NCBI RefSeq assembly: GCF_001279525.1
Contig: NZ_LGDY01000135.1
Location: 1-42,160, forward strand
Length of the DNA: 42,160 nt
Source of the DNA: Nocardia sp. NRRL S-836
GTDB taxonomy: Bacteria; Actinomycetota; Actinomycetes; Mycobacteriales; Pseudonocardiaceae
Direction of reading: 5' to 3'
How positions within the stretch are numbered: the stretch's first letter is position 1; every line of letters begins with the position of its first letter. The notes under the pieces were generated by a model. It did not search any database. It was given only the letters and a program-made list of their open reading frames with translations, and was not told the origin of the DNA. Of the stretch, positions 1 to 6,562 are shown piece after piece. Made by a program: the position numbers and the translations under genes.

Positions 1-7
1 CGGCACG

Positions 8-28
8 CTGTTGAGTTCTCAAAGAACA
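8..28 (-). promoter_or_regulatory. rRNA leader antitermination (boxA-like) element
   Basis: Read on the minus strand, this is TGTTCTTTGAGAACTCAACAG, followed by GCGTGCCG. It matches the boxA-containing leader that precedes 16S rRNA in actinobacterial rrn operons. It implies that the 16S gene starts just beyond the left edge of the window and is transcribed leftwards. No mature rRNA sequence is inside the window. The identification is from memory of the motif; the promoter at 89-118 supports it. Confidence 0.75.
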
Positions 29-88
29 CGCGCTCACCGGATCCAGTCTCCGTTTCCGGAGAATCTCACTCGGGGCTTGTGTTGCTGA

Positions 89-118
89 AGCTTATTTGGC
101 CCTGCTCGCCGGTGTCAA
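89..118 (-). promoter_or_regulatory. Promoter of the leftward rRNA operon (proximal)
   Basis: On the minus strand there is a perfect -35 TTGACA (113-118), an 18-nt spacer and a -10 TAAGCT (89-94). Transcription would start near 82, about 55 nt before the boxA-like leader. A consensus -35 placed just before an rrn leader is typical of strong actinobacterial rRNA promoters. Confidence 0.65.
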
Positions 119-205
119 ATCGGCCTCTCAGAGGCCCTTCTTATCCGGCTTTTGCCAGGCCCGTTCCGGTTGTGATTTCCGGCCCGCTTCGCTCTGACAT
201 GGAGA

Positions 206-234
206 ACATTACACAGGCCCGTTTCGATCTCCAA
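206..234 (-). promoter_or_regulatory. Possible second, distal rRNA promoter
   Basis: On the minus strand, TTGGAG (229-234), a 17-nt spacer and TAATGT (206-211). The sequence AACGGGCCTG recurs around this site and again about 40 nt downstream, consistent with the tandem promoters common upstream of rrn operons. The hexamers are imperfect, so this is a weaker call than the promoter at 89-118. The whole 134-274 stretch holds no credible gene. Confidence 0.35.
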
Positions 235-274
235 ATCGGGGGGTCCCCCAAGCCCGGACACCGCCTCTGACCTG

Positions 275-718
275 CTAGTTCTCCACCCGGAACACCGGAT
301 GGCGCGCGGCCTCGGCCTCGAACGCCGAGACCGGGTCGCCGACGCGTGCGTCGAAGAAAGGCCTCGTCACCGGCTCCTTTCGGGCGTACGCGGCCAGCAC
401 GGGCGCCGCGACGGGCGCGGAAACCTCCACCAAACGCACTTGACGTGACCTGCGTCCCCTTCGCACGACGGCCACGCCTGCGGCGCGTGCGTTGAGCACC
501 CAGTCGCGCGGGCCGTACGGCGCGACGAACCACTCCTGACCCTCGTGCTTCATGAGCCGGATGGGGATCGTCCGTTCCACACCACTGCGACGCCCAAGAA
601 TGGTGAGCAGCACGTAGTAGGAGGGAGCCACGCCGAGCTTCACGGCGCCACCGATGACGATGTTGCCGACGCGTCGGATGAGGGTGTTGCGGTACGTCTT
701 GGCCACAACGTCAATCAT
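275..718 (-). CDS. Deazaflavin (F420)-dependent nitroreductase/quinone reductase family protein
   Basis: 147 aa, the usual size for the DDN (Rv3547-like) split-barrel family, which uses reduced F420 to reduce quinones or nitro compounds at the membrane face. The sequence shows the family hallmark LTILGRRSGVERTIPI (about residues 38-53) after a short N-terminal helix, then EWFVAPYGPRDWVLNAR, and ends in a typical RHPVFRVE tail. The ATG at 718 lies only 6 nt from the divergent ATG of the lycopene cyclase, so the two genes' promoters must lie inside each other's coding sequence. GTACAT sits 6 nt before this ATG, compatible with a leaderless transcript. Downstream it runs directly into the rRNA promoters with no clear terminator. 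Substrate unknown. Confidence 0.75.
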   Translation of the reverse strand: MIDVVAKTYRNTLIRRVGNIVIGGAVKLGVAPSYYVLLTILGRRSGVERTIPIRLMKHEGQEWFVAPYGPRDWVLNARAAGVAVVRRGRRSRQVRLVEVSAPVAAPVLAAYARKEPVTRPFFDARVGDPVSAFEAEAARHPVFRVEN

Positions 719-724
719 GGACCC

Positions 725-1678
725 ATGTACGACGTGCTGGTGATCGGCGGCGGCCCGGGTGGACGTGCGCTCTCACGCGCGTGTGCACAGGAAGGCTTGA
801 GCACCGCCATCGTCGACAGGCAGCCGCACCGCGTGTGGACCGCGACTTACGGCGCGTGGGCCGACGAGCTCCCGCACGGCACGCCGGTCGCGGCGACGAG
901 CACGAGGGTGCGTGCCTACGCGCGTGAAGAGCACGAGATCGAGCGCACCTACGTGGTGCTCGACAACGCCCGGCTGCACGAGCTGCCCGAGACGGTCACG
1001 GTGCTCCAACGCCCGGCGCCTGCCCGGCACACCTTCAACGCCACAGGCGCGCGCAAGGGTCGTGCGGAGCAGACCGCGGTGGGCACCGTCATCGAGTCGG
1101 ACAGCACCGAAGCCACGCTGATGGACTGGCGCGGTGGCGACACGTTCCTCTACACCGTGCCCCTCGGCGGCAACCAGGTGCTCGTGGAGGAGACCTGCCT
1201 CGCACGGCGCCCCGGCATGCCGCTGGCCGAACTGCGCGAACGACTCGACGCACGTCAACTGCCCGGCGTGAGAGAGGAGCGCGTCCGTTTCCCGTTGGAC
1301 GCGCCACGGCAGAAGAACGCTTTCGGCGCGGCAGCGGGCTTCATCCACCCCGCCACCGGCTACAGCGTCGCCACCTCTCTCGCGCTCGCCCCACGGGTCG
1401 CGGCCGCCATCAAGGCCGGCGAGGACCCATGGCAGGTCATCTGGTCGCGCAAGGCCCGCGCGGTGCACGCCCTGCGCCGGTTCGGCCTCGAGTCGCTGCT
1501 GCGCATGGACGCCGAGCAGACCAGGGACTTCTTCGAGGTGTTCTTCCGCCTCCCGCCGGAGCTGCAGCGCGCGTACCTGTCCGGGCGCGAGGACCTGGCC
1601 GGCACCACCGCGGCGATGCTGGCGCTGTTCCGCGCCGCTCCGGCCAGGCTCAGGGTGAAGCTGGTGCTCCGAGCGTGA
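725..1678 (+). CDS. Lycopene cyclase (FAD/NAD(P)-binding, CrtL/CrtY type)
   Basis: 317 aa from the ATG at 725, which begins directly with the Rossmann motif YDVLVIGGGPGGRALSRA. An in-frame opening further upstream (from 545) only crosses the divergent gene. Further family landmarks are RAEQTAVGTVI (about residue 113), a TFLYTVPLGGNQVLVEET strand, ARRPGMPLAELRERL, and the C-terminal AAGFIHPATGYSVATSLALAP segment. The enzyme should cyclise lycopene ends to beta-ionone rings, a membrane-associated, FAD-dependent non-redox reaction. At 317 aa it is somewhat shorter than many CrtL-type cyclases. It stands alone: no other carotenoid gene is in the window, so its substrate must be made elsewhere. 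The exact ring specificity cannot be read from the sequence. Confidence 0.8.
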   Translation: MYDVLVIGGGPGGRALSRACAQEGLSTAIVDRQPHRVWTATYGAWADELPHGTPVAATSTRVRAYAREEHEIERTYVVLDNARLHELPETVTVLQRPAPARHTFNATGARKGRAEQTAVGTVIESDSTEATLMDWRGGDTFLYTVPLGGNQVLVEETCLARRPGMPLAELRERLDARQLPGVREERVRFPLDAPRQKNAFGAAAGFIHPATGYSVATSLALAPRVAAAIKAGEDPWQVIWSRKARAVHALRRFGLESLLRMDAEQTRDFFEVFFRLPPELQRAYLSGREDLAGTTAAMLALFRAAPARLRVKLVLRA

Positions 1679-1752
1679 ACGGCGTGTCACGGTGCGCAGC
1701 CGTGCCGTGGCGTGGGGTCGCCAACTCCGTGAACAGCTGGTGAACCCCCTTG

Positions 1753-3459
1753 GTGGCGGTCATTCGCACCGGCACGATCGCAGATGTGCCCGCTTTGCTG
1801 GATGACGTCAGGTTCGCCTTCCAGCCGCTGTTCAACCTCAACACCGGCGGCGTCGTCGCTGTGGAGGCGCTTGCGCGGCCCCATGACGGCACCGTGCAGG
1901 ACCTGCTGCAGGCGGCTTTCCGAGCGCGACTGTTGAGCAACGCCGACGTCGGACTCGCCTGTCGCGCCATCCGCGCGGCGGCCGACTTCGACCTGCTGCT
2001 GCCGCTGCACGTGAACCTGCTCGCGCTCACGGTGGCGGACCAGCCCGAGGTCCTCTCGCCCCTCTACGGCGCGCTGCGGGAAGCCGGCCGTGGTCCGGAC
2101 AGCGTCGTCATCGAGGTCGGTGAGCCGTACTCGCGGGCGAACCGCGTGCGGCTGGCCCGCGGGCTCAAGACGCTCAGGGACAACGGTTTCCGCATCGCGC
2201 TCGACTGCGTGGGCGAGGGTGACGTGCCGCTGGGCCTGCTCACGAGCGCGGCGCCGGACTACGTGAAGCTCGACCGCGAGATCGTGCGGACGCTTCCGGA
2301 GGATCCCGCGCGGTGTTCGCTGGTGCGGTCGTTGGTGCACCTCGGCGAGTACACCGGCGGTCAGGTCGTGGCCGAGGGCATCGAGACCGAGGAGCAGCTC
2401 ACGGTCGTCCGCAAGCTCGGTGTCGCGCACGCGCAGGGGCACCTGCTCGCTCCCCCGCAGCGCAGGCCGGTCGTGAACGCCCGGATCGCGCCCGAGGCGG
2501 TCACGCAGACCGGGGAGATCCGGCGCAGCAGCGGTCCGCGTGTCACGGACTTCCTGCACCCGGCCACGACGTTGCCCGAGGACGCGACGTCGGAGGAGGT
2601 GCGCGAGGTGCTGGCGACGCAGCCGACGGTCACGGGTGTGGTGCTGGTCGACGACGAGGGCCGCCCGAGGTGGTCGGTGGACCGCAACCGGTTCCTGCTG
2701 GCGGTGACCGGTCCGTACGGGCACGCGCTGCACGCCAAGCGTGAGGCGGCCAGGCTCGCGGACAGGCCGCACGTCATCGGCACCGACTCGTCGGCGCTGG
2801 ACCTGCTGGACGTCGTGGCGCACGCGAACCGGGAGCGCACGAACGACGACCTGATCGTGGTCGACCACAACGAGCGGTGCATGGGTGTCGTGCGGGTCGC
2901 GGACGTGGTCAGGGGCGTGGCCGAGCTGAAGGTGGAGCAGGCGGCGGCGCTGAGCCCGCTCACCCGCCTGCCCGGCAGCGACGCGATCGCGCGAGATGTC
3001 GACCGGCGCATCGAGATCGGTGAGATCTTCGCGGTGTCGTGGCTGGACGTGGACAGCTTCAAGGCGGTGAACGACTCGGTCGGGTTCGCGGCGGGCGACG
3101 ACCTGATCCGCGAGATCGGGCACGACCTGGCCGAGCTCGCGCACGTGTTCCCCGGCGTGCAGGTCGGGCACGTGGGCGGGGACGACTTCCTGATCCTGGC
3201 CGGGCTGGACGAGACGGTGCCGTTGTCCGCCCGGTTGCTGGACAAGTCGTACACGGCCGAAGGACGACACATCACCCTCTCTCTTGCGACCCTTATCTGT
3301 GCCGCGGGGTCAGTGGCGTCCTATCGCGAGGTGTCGCGGTTGCTGGCACCGGTCAAGGAGCACGCGAAGTCGCTCGCCGGGTCGAGCTGGGTGATGGGCC
3401 GGCCGGGGACGGAACGACGTGACGTGCTGCGCGGTGTTGCGCAACGCGCGGTGAGTTGA
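1753..3459 (+). CDS. EAL-CBS-GGDEF protein with degenerate active sites
   Basis: 568 aa from GTG 1753 (a TTG at 1750 is the alternative; no strong ribosome site). Domain order is unusual: EAL first (about 15-235), CBS-like pair (about 255-395), GGDEF last (about 400-560). The EAL motif itself is intact (VEALARP, Glu38), as are the Asn in LHVNLLAL, the Lys/Asp in YVKLDREIV and the Glu in VVAEGIETEEQ. The DDFGTG metal loop, however, reads DCVGEG, losing the second Asp. The GGDEF signature reads GGDDF. In known families these changes usually weaken or abolish c-di-GMP hydrolysis and synthesis, so the protein may be a c-di-GMP or nucleotide-sensing regulator; this is inference. No membrane segment is seen. 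It stands between lycopene cyclase and the GCS2 ligase on the same strand. Confidence 0.8.
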   Translation: MAVIRTGTIADVPALLDDVRFAFQPLFNLNTGGVVAVEALARPHDGTVQDLLQAAFRARLLSNADVGLACRAIRAAADFDLLLPLHVNLLALTVADQPEVLSPLYGALREAGRGPDSVVIEVGEPYSRANRVRLARGLKTLRDNGFRIALDCVGEGDVPLGLLTSAAPDYVKLDREIVRTLPEDPARCSLVRSLVHLGEYTGGQVVAEGIETEEQLTVVRKLGVAHAQGHLLAPPQRRPVVNARIAPEAVTQTGEIRRSSGPRVTDFLHPATTLPEDATSEEVREVLATQPTVTGVVLVDDEGRPRWSVDRNRFLLAVTGPYGHALHAKREAARLADRPHVIGTDSSALDLLDVVAHANRERTNDDLIVVDHNERCMGVVRVADVVRGVAELKVEQAAALSPLTRLPGSDAIARDVDRRIEIGEIFAVSWLDVDSFKAVNDSVGFAAGDDLIREIGHDLAELAHVFPGVQVGHVGGDDFLILAGLDETVPLSARLLDKSYTAEGRHITLSLATLICAAGSVASYREVSRLLAPVKEHAKSLAGSSWVMGRPGTERRDVLRGVAQRAVS

Positions 3460-3541
3460 CAAGTACAACCGAACGCCTCCTGTGCGACGCCCTGATCACT
3501 CATAGCATCGGGGTCGCTACTCAGCGCATCGGAGGTTCGTC

Positions 3542-4678
3542 GTGCAGGTCGGCAGCAGAACGCAATCGGTACCAGCGCAACGCACGGCCGTCGACGGTCT
3601 TCTCACCGTTGGGGTGGAAGAGGAGTTCGTGCTCGTCGAGGCGTCGACCGGGCATCTGGCCAACCGCGCCGACAAGGTGCTGAGCGGCGTGGACCGCCAG
3701 CAGGTCGACCTGCAGCCGGAGATCGCGCAGTACCAGGTGGAATCGGCCACGGGCATCTGCACGGACATGGCGGTGCTGCGCGAGGAGCTCACGGTGGCGC
3801 GCCGGGCGTTGATCGAACGGGCCGCGCGCCACGACGCCCGGCTCGCCGCGACCGGAACACCGGTGCTGGGCCTGACGATGCCGACGCCGTTGACGAACGC
3901 CGCGCGCTACCACCGGATGGCGCAGGAGATGGGCGCGCTGACCAACGACCTCGCGATCTGCGGCATGCACGTGCACATCGGGCTGCCCGACGACGAGTCG
4001 AAGGTGTTCGTGAGCAACCACCTGCGGCCGTGGCTGCCGACGTTGCTCGCGCTGGGCGCGAACTCGCCCTACTGGCTGGACAACGACACCGCCTACGCGA
4101 GCTGGCGGTACGTGGTGTGGAACCGCTGGCCCACCTCGGGTGCGCCGCCGCACTTCGAGTCGGCGGCGGAGTACTTCGCGGCACGGGACGAGATCATCGC
4201 GAGCGGCGCGGCGCTGGACGCCGGGATGCTGTACTGGGACGTGCGGTTGTCGGCCCGGCACCCGACGCTGGAGCTGCGGGTGAGCGACGTGGCGCCGACC
4301 GTCGAGGAGGCCGTGCTGATGGCTGCCCTGGTGCGTGCGATCGCCGTCACCGCACTGGGTTCCGGTGCCGCGCCCACGTACCTGCCGCCGCACCTGCTGA
4401 AGGTGGCGTTGTGGCGTGCGGCCCGCGACGGCCTGGAGGGGTTCGGGATCGACCCGGTGACGGGTGCGCCGGCGCCGGCGTCCTCGATCACCGCGTCGCT
4501 GGTGCGCCAGGTCCGCCCCGCGCTGGAGTTCGCGGGTGACTACGAGATGGTCAGCGACGGCATCGACCGGTTGCTGATCGACGGGACGGGTGCGGTGCGG
4601 CAGCGGCGGGCGTTGGCGCGCAGGGGGCGGCTGGACGACGTGGTGGCGTTCCTGGTGGCGCAGACCGCGCCGGTCTGA
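3542..4678 (+). CDS. Carboxylate-amine ligase, glutamate-cysteine ligase type 2 (YbdK-like)
   Basis: 378 aa from GTG 3542, preceded by GGAGG at 3531-3535 (6-nt spacing). The start of the fold is LTVGVEEEFVLVE (about 22-34). It continues with ICGMHVHIGLPD (about 140-151), a metal/ATP-site signature of the GCS2 family, WNRWPTSGAPP, and HPTLELRVSDVAPTVEEAV. Family members join glutamate or other carboxylates to an amine such as cysteine using ATP. In actinobacteria, relatives serve ergothioneine or unknown peptide pathways, and the true substrate cannot be read here. No ergothioneine or mycothiol partner gene is adjacent. The stop is 3 nt from the convergent stop of the membrane protein at 4682. 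Confidence 0.8.
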   Translation: MQVGSRTQSVPAQRTAVDGLLTVGVEEEFVLVEASTGHLANRADKVLSGVDRQQVDLQPEIAQYQVESATGICTDMAVLREELTVARRALIERAARHDARLAATGTPVLGLTMPTPLTNAARYHRMAQEMGALTNDLAICGMHVHIGLPDDESKVFVSNHLRPWLPTLLALGANSPYWLDNDTAYASWRYVVWNRWPTSGAPPHFESAAEYFAARDEIIASGAALDAGMLYWDVRLSARHPTLELRVSDVAPTVEEAVLMAALVRAIAVTALGSGAAPTYLPPHLLKVALWRAARDGLEGFGIDPVTGAPAPASSITASLVRQVRPALEFAGDYEMVSDGIDRLLIDGTGAVRQRRALARRGRLDDVVAFLVAQTAPV

Positions 4679-4681
4679 GGG

Positions 4682-5539
4682 TCAGGCGAGCGACCCGATC
4701 ATGGCCAGCACGACCGTCGTCAGGACCCGGTCGAACCGGCGAAGGCCGGGTGCGAGCAGCAACGCCGAGCACGCGGCGACACCGGCGGCCGCCCAGAACC
4801 ACCCGGAGCGCAGCCACAGGCCCGCGCCGATCATCAGCAGGCCACCGGCGGTGACCTGGGTGGCGGTGCTGACCGCGGTGCAGGTGAGCACGGTGGTGGG
4901 ACGGGCGGCCGGGCGGTCGTGGTCCGGCCAGGACAACGTGCGGCCGGTCGCGAGTGCGGCCGCGCCGGAGAACACGAGCCACACCGCCGGGTCGGCCTGC
5001 CCTCCGGCCGCCGAGTAGGCGGTGACGCTCGGCAGCAGGACCGTCGCCGTCACGAGCGCCACCGGGCCGGCGCACCCCCGTCGTGCCAGCCTGACCGGTT
5101 CGAGGTGCAGCACGAGGTGCAGCAGGAGGATCAGTCCCACGCCGAGCGCGACCCGCCACGAGACGGCGATCGCCAGCGTCTGGGCGACGAGCATCTCGAC
5201 GAACGCCAGCGCCGCCACCCGGTCACGGCCCACCTCCCGCACGGCGTCGGCGAGATCGCCGCGGGTGAGGGCGGCGAGCGGGTTGCCGGAGACGATCGCG
5301 ACGAGGTTCGCGAGCACGGCGACCACCACGGCGAGGTCGAACCCCGTCGCGTAGCAGGCACCCCACGCGGCGCAGCACGCGTAGTGGGCGCCGTGGCGGG
5401 GTTCCAGGCGGTGCAGCTGGGTCAACGCCGGCAAGTGGCCACCACCGCGTGGGTCGGCGGCGTCCTCGCGGCGCCGCAACGGGAGTCGAACTCTAGGGCC
5501 GCTCGCCAGGGTCGGCGCCGAGGTCGCTCGCAGGTCCAC
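4682..5539 (-). CDS. Polytopic membrane protein, UbiA-prenyltransferase-like
   Basis: Up to 285 aa. About seven to eight hydrophobic segments follow an initial HRLEPRHGAHYACCAAWGA stretch. LHLEPVRLARRGCAGP in the middle and TAYSAAGGQADPAVWLVFSGAA resemble actinobacterial UbiA-family proteins, which transfer prenyl groups in the membrane. The first Asp-rich motif (NDxxDxxxD) is not recognisable: the matching region reads GNPLAALTRGDLADAV. Catalysis by the usual mechanism is therefore doubtful. The GTG at 5539 lies inside the end of the upstream Nudix gene (47-nt overlap). TTG starts at 5479 or 5425 would give a protein starting nearer the conserved part. It is probably co-transcribed with the Nudix gene. 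Family assignment is tentative. Confidence 0.5.
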   Translation of the reverse strand: MDLRATSAPTLASGPRVRLPLRRREDAADPRGGGHLPALTQLHRLEPRHGAHYACCAAWGACYATGFDLAVVVAVLANLVAIVSGNPLAALTRGDLADAVREVGRDRVAALAFVEMLVAQTLAIAVSWRVALGVGLILLLHLVLHLEPVRLARRGCAGPVALVTATVLLPSVTAYSAAGGQADPAVWLVFSGAAALATGRTLSWPDHDRPAARPTTVLTCTAVSTATQVTAGGLLMIGAGLWLRSGWFWAAAGVAACSALLLAPGLRRFDRVLTTVVLAMIGSLA

Positions 5540-6002
5540 CCGGCCGTGGTGGATCCGGCCACGGCCGGGTGACGCCGTGTTCGAGGTAGTGGGTCTCGCC
5601 GGACTCCCTGGCGCGCAGTGCGGCGGTGAGGCGGCGGGCGAGCCTGGCGTTCAGGCGGTCGGCGGCCAGGTGGGGCGGCACGAACTCGAACGCGCCCAGC
5701 TCCTCTGCCTGCAGCCGGATGGCCGACGGGTCGGTGAGCAGACCGCCGTCGAACACGAACAGGAAGCGTTCGTCGGTGCCGGCCGGCGCCCAGTCCACGA
5801 CGAGCAGGCGGCCGGGTTCGCGGCGCAGGCCCAGTTCCTCCTCGACCTCGCGGCGGCAGGCCTCGGCCGGCGTCTCCCCCGCCTCGACCACCCCGCCGGG
5901 GATGTCCCAGTGGGGTTTGTAGGTGGGTTCGACGAGGAGGACGCGGCCACGGTCGTCGAAGAACAACGCGCCTGCCGCAGCCAGTGCTCTGCTGTGGTTC
6001 AC
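5493..6002 (-). CDS. Nudix hydrolase
   Basis: 169 aa. A complete Nudix box is visible at about residues 35-57 (GGVVEAGETPAEACRREVEEELG), fitting Gx5Ex7REUxEExGU, with the acidic residues that bind Mg2+ for hydrolysis of a nucleoside-diphosphate-X bond. The preceding PHWDIPGG is also typical. The C-terminal 30 residues are Pro/Gly-rich and probably disordered, and they overlap the start of the next gene. The GTG at 6002 has a GGAGG only 1 nt upstream, too close for normal use, so the start is uncertain; no better in-frame start is apparent before the conserved core. A perfect 14-bp hairpin (6024-6055) separates it from the tRNA-like cluster upstream. Substrate unknown. Confidence 0.85.
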   Translation of the reverse strand: MNHSRALAAAGALFFDDRGRVLLVEPTYKPHWDIPGGVVEAGETPAEACRREVEEELGLRREPGRLLVVDWAPAGTDERFLFVFDGGLLTDPSAIRLQAEELGAFEFVPPHLAADRLNARLARRLTAALRARESGETHYLEHGVTRPWPDPPRPGGPASDLGADPGERP

Positions 6003-6023
6003 GCCTCCGTTGTACGCGCGGGT

Positions 6024-6055
6024 GAGCGGCCCGCCGGGGATCCGGCGGGCCGCTC
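6024..6055 (-). terminator. Perfect 14-bp GC hairpin after the tRNA gene
   Basis: GAGCGGCCCGCCGG and its exact complement flank a 4-nt loop (6038-6041). On the minus strand it lies 10 nt after the CCA end of the tRNA at 6065 and 22 nt before the Nudix start. There is no T run, so this is an actinobacterial type (I-shaped) terminator or an RNA-processing hairpin rather than a classical terminator. Confidence 0.6.
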
Positions 6056-6064
6056 GGGGAGGGT

Positions 6065-6142
6065 TGGTCGTCCCGCCAGGACTTGAACCTGGGACCTACC
6101 GCGTATCAGACGGACGCTCTCACCGGACTGAGCTACGGGACG
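6065..6142 (-). tRNA. tRNA with GAT anticodon (Ile-like), unusual
   Basis: The minus strand folds as a standard cloverleaf: 7-bp acceptor CGTCCCG/CGGGACG, D arm GCTC/GAGC, 7-nt anticodon loop CTGATAC with anticodon GAT, variable loop AGGTC, T arm CCAGG-TTCAAGT-CCTGG, discriminator A and an encoded CCA. Without CCA it is 75 nt. The only break is a T-T mismatch at the first anticodon-stem pair (27-43), plus a G-T pair at 31-39. A C1-G72 first pair and overall dissimilarity to ordinary bacterial tRNA-Ile suggest an accessory or decaying gene rather than the housekeeping copy. It is the last of three tRNA-like elements in a row. No promoter is visible immediately upstream. Confidence 0.65.
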
Positions 6143-6146
6143 GGAT

Positions 6147-6178
6147 GGCCCGCAACAGGAATCGAACCTGGACGGGCC
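6147..6178 (-). other. tRNA acceptor/T-arm minihelix (armless tRNA remnant)
   Basis: On the minus strand, GGCCCGT is joined almost directly to a T-arm (CAGG-TTCGATT-CCTG) and closes with GCGGGCC followed by A. This forms a 7-bp acceptor-like stem stacked on a 4-bp T stem with a canonical T loop, but with no D or anticodon arm. Only about 50 nt separate the neighbouring tRNA-like elements, so a full tRNA cannot fit. It is best read as a tRNA that lost its D and anticodon arms, or as a tRNA mimic. Confidence 0.5.
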
Positions 6179-6196
6179 TTGTGTTCAGTTGTGCGG

Positions 6197-6265
6197 CACC
6201 GACGGAAGGAGTCGAACCCTCGGGAAACTGTTTTGGAGGCAGTTCCGCTTCCGAAGCTCGTCGGC
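6197..6265 (-). pseudogene. tRNA-like element with CCA (Trp) anticodon and shortened D arm
   Basis: On the minus strand: acceptor GCCGACG/CGTCGGT (one G-T pair), a canonical T arm GAGGG-TTCGACT-CCTTC, and the anticodon loop CTCCAAA, which is the loop typical of tRNA-Trp. Defects: the D-arm region (positions 8-26) is only 15 nt instead of about 18-19, the anticodon stem has a C-A mismatch next to the loop, and the 3' end reads GCCG rather than CCA. Total length is 69 nt. A terminator-like hairpin with a T run (6276-6311) lies 11 nt upstream, leaving no space for a dedicated promoter. It could be a decayed gene or a structured RNA mimic. Confidence 0.5.
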
Positions 6266-6275
6266 GGGAATGGGA

Positions 6276-6311
6276 GCGAAAAGAAAACCGCCCATGGTTT
6301 CCCGTGGGCGG
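6276..6311 (-). terminator. Rho-independent terminator of the small membrane peptide gene
   Basis: On the minus strand, a 7-bp stem CCGCCCA/TGGGCGG with a 10-nt loop is followed by TTTTCTTTTCG. It lies about 29 nt after the stop codon of the 29-aa gene and just before the tRNA-like cluster. Any transcript of the cluster from upstream would need to read through it. Confidence 0.7.
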
Positions 6312-6320
6312 CTCCGAGGT

Positions 6321-6344
6321 CATGACCTGGTGTGTCAGGTCATG
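6321..6344. repeat. 9-bp inverted repeat over the small gene's stop codon
   Basis: CATGACCTG and its exact complement CAGGTCATG (6336-6344) flank a 6-nt GTGTGT spacer. The right arm contains the stop codon of the 29-aa gene (TGA at 6340-6342). It could be an mRNA 3' stabilising hairpin in series with the terminator, or a protein-binding site. Confidence 0.6.
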
Positions 6345-6429
6345 GCGTGGAGCCCCACGCCAGCGCCAGGAGACCGCCGGCGATCGCGGCGAGAATCCGC
6401 CACCCCGCGAGCTCGAAGCTGGCAATCAT
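6340..6429 (-). CDS. Small single-pass membrane peptide (29 aa), unknown function
   Basis: 29 codons from ATG 6429 to TGA 6340. Evidence that it is a real gene is contextual: GGAGG with a 6-nt spacing before the ATG, a plausible promoter upstream (6467-6495), and an inverted repeat plus T-run terminator right after the stop. The peptide starts MIASFELAGWR and has one hydrophobic helix (about residues 10-25, rich in Leu, Ala and Gly, closed by Trp), then ends in GSTP. This is a plausible single transmembrane segment, so a small membrane protein or membrane-active peptide. It sits between the suf operon and the tRNA-like cluster, on the same strand as both. No family is recognised. Confidence 0.65.
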   Translation of the reverse strand: MIASFELAGWRILAAIAGGLLALAWGSTP

Positions 6430-6466
6430 GTCTTCCTCCGGTTGTTCTCTGTTCGTGTCGGGATCA

Positions 6467-6495
6467 AGGTAAGTGACGGCGCGAGGGCAGTGCAA
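6467..6495 (-). promoter_or_regulatory. Putative promoter of the 29-aa peptide gene
   Basis: On the minus strand, TTGCAC (6490-6495), a 17-nt spacer and TTACCT (6467-6472). Transcription would start near 6460, giving a leader of about 30 nt with the GGAGG ribosome site. The suf terminator hairpin (6510-6547) isolates it from the upstream operon. Confidence 0.5.
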
Positions 6496-6509
6496 CGCAT
6501 TTATCGCAC

Positions 6510-6547
6510 CAAAGGAAACGGCGCGCACCCGGTGGATGCGCGCCGTT
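6510..6547 (-). terminator. Terminator hairpin of the suf operon
   Basis: AACGGCGCGC and its exact complement GCGCGCCGTT form a 10-bp stem with an 11-nt loop, followed on the minus strand by TCCTTTGG. It begins 15 nt after the sufT stop codon. The T content is modest, as usual for actinobacterial terminators. Confidence 0.7.
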
Positions 6548-6562
6548 GCGAGAAAGTGGAAC

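Noticed and set aside
545..724. 60-codon N-terminal extension of lycopene cyclase
   Set aside because: It lies antisense to the deazaflavin oxidoreductase and has no similarity to the family; the Rossmann motif begins right after ATG 725.
6065..6265. Attachment site of an integrative element at the tRNA
   Set aside because: No integrase, excisionase or direct repeat of the tRNA end is found in the window.
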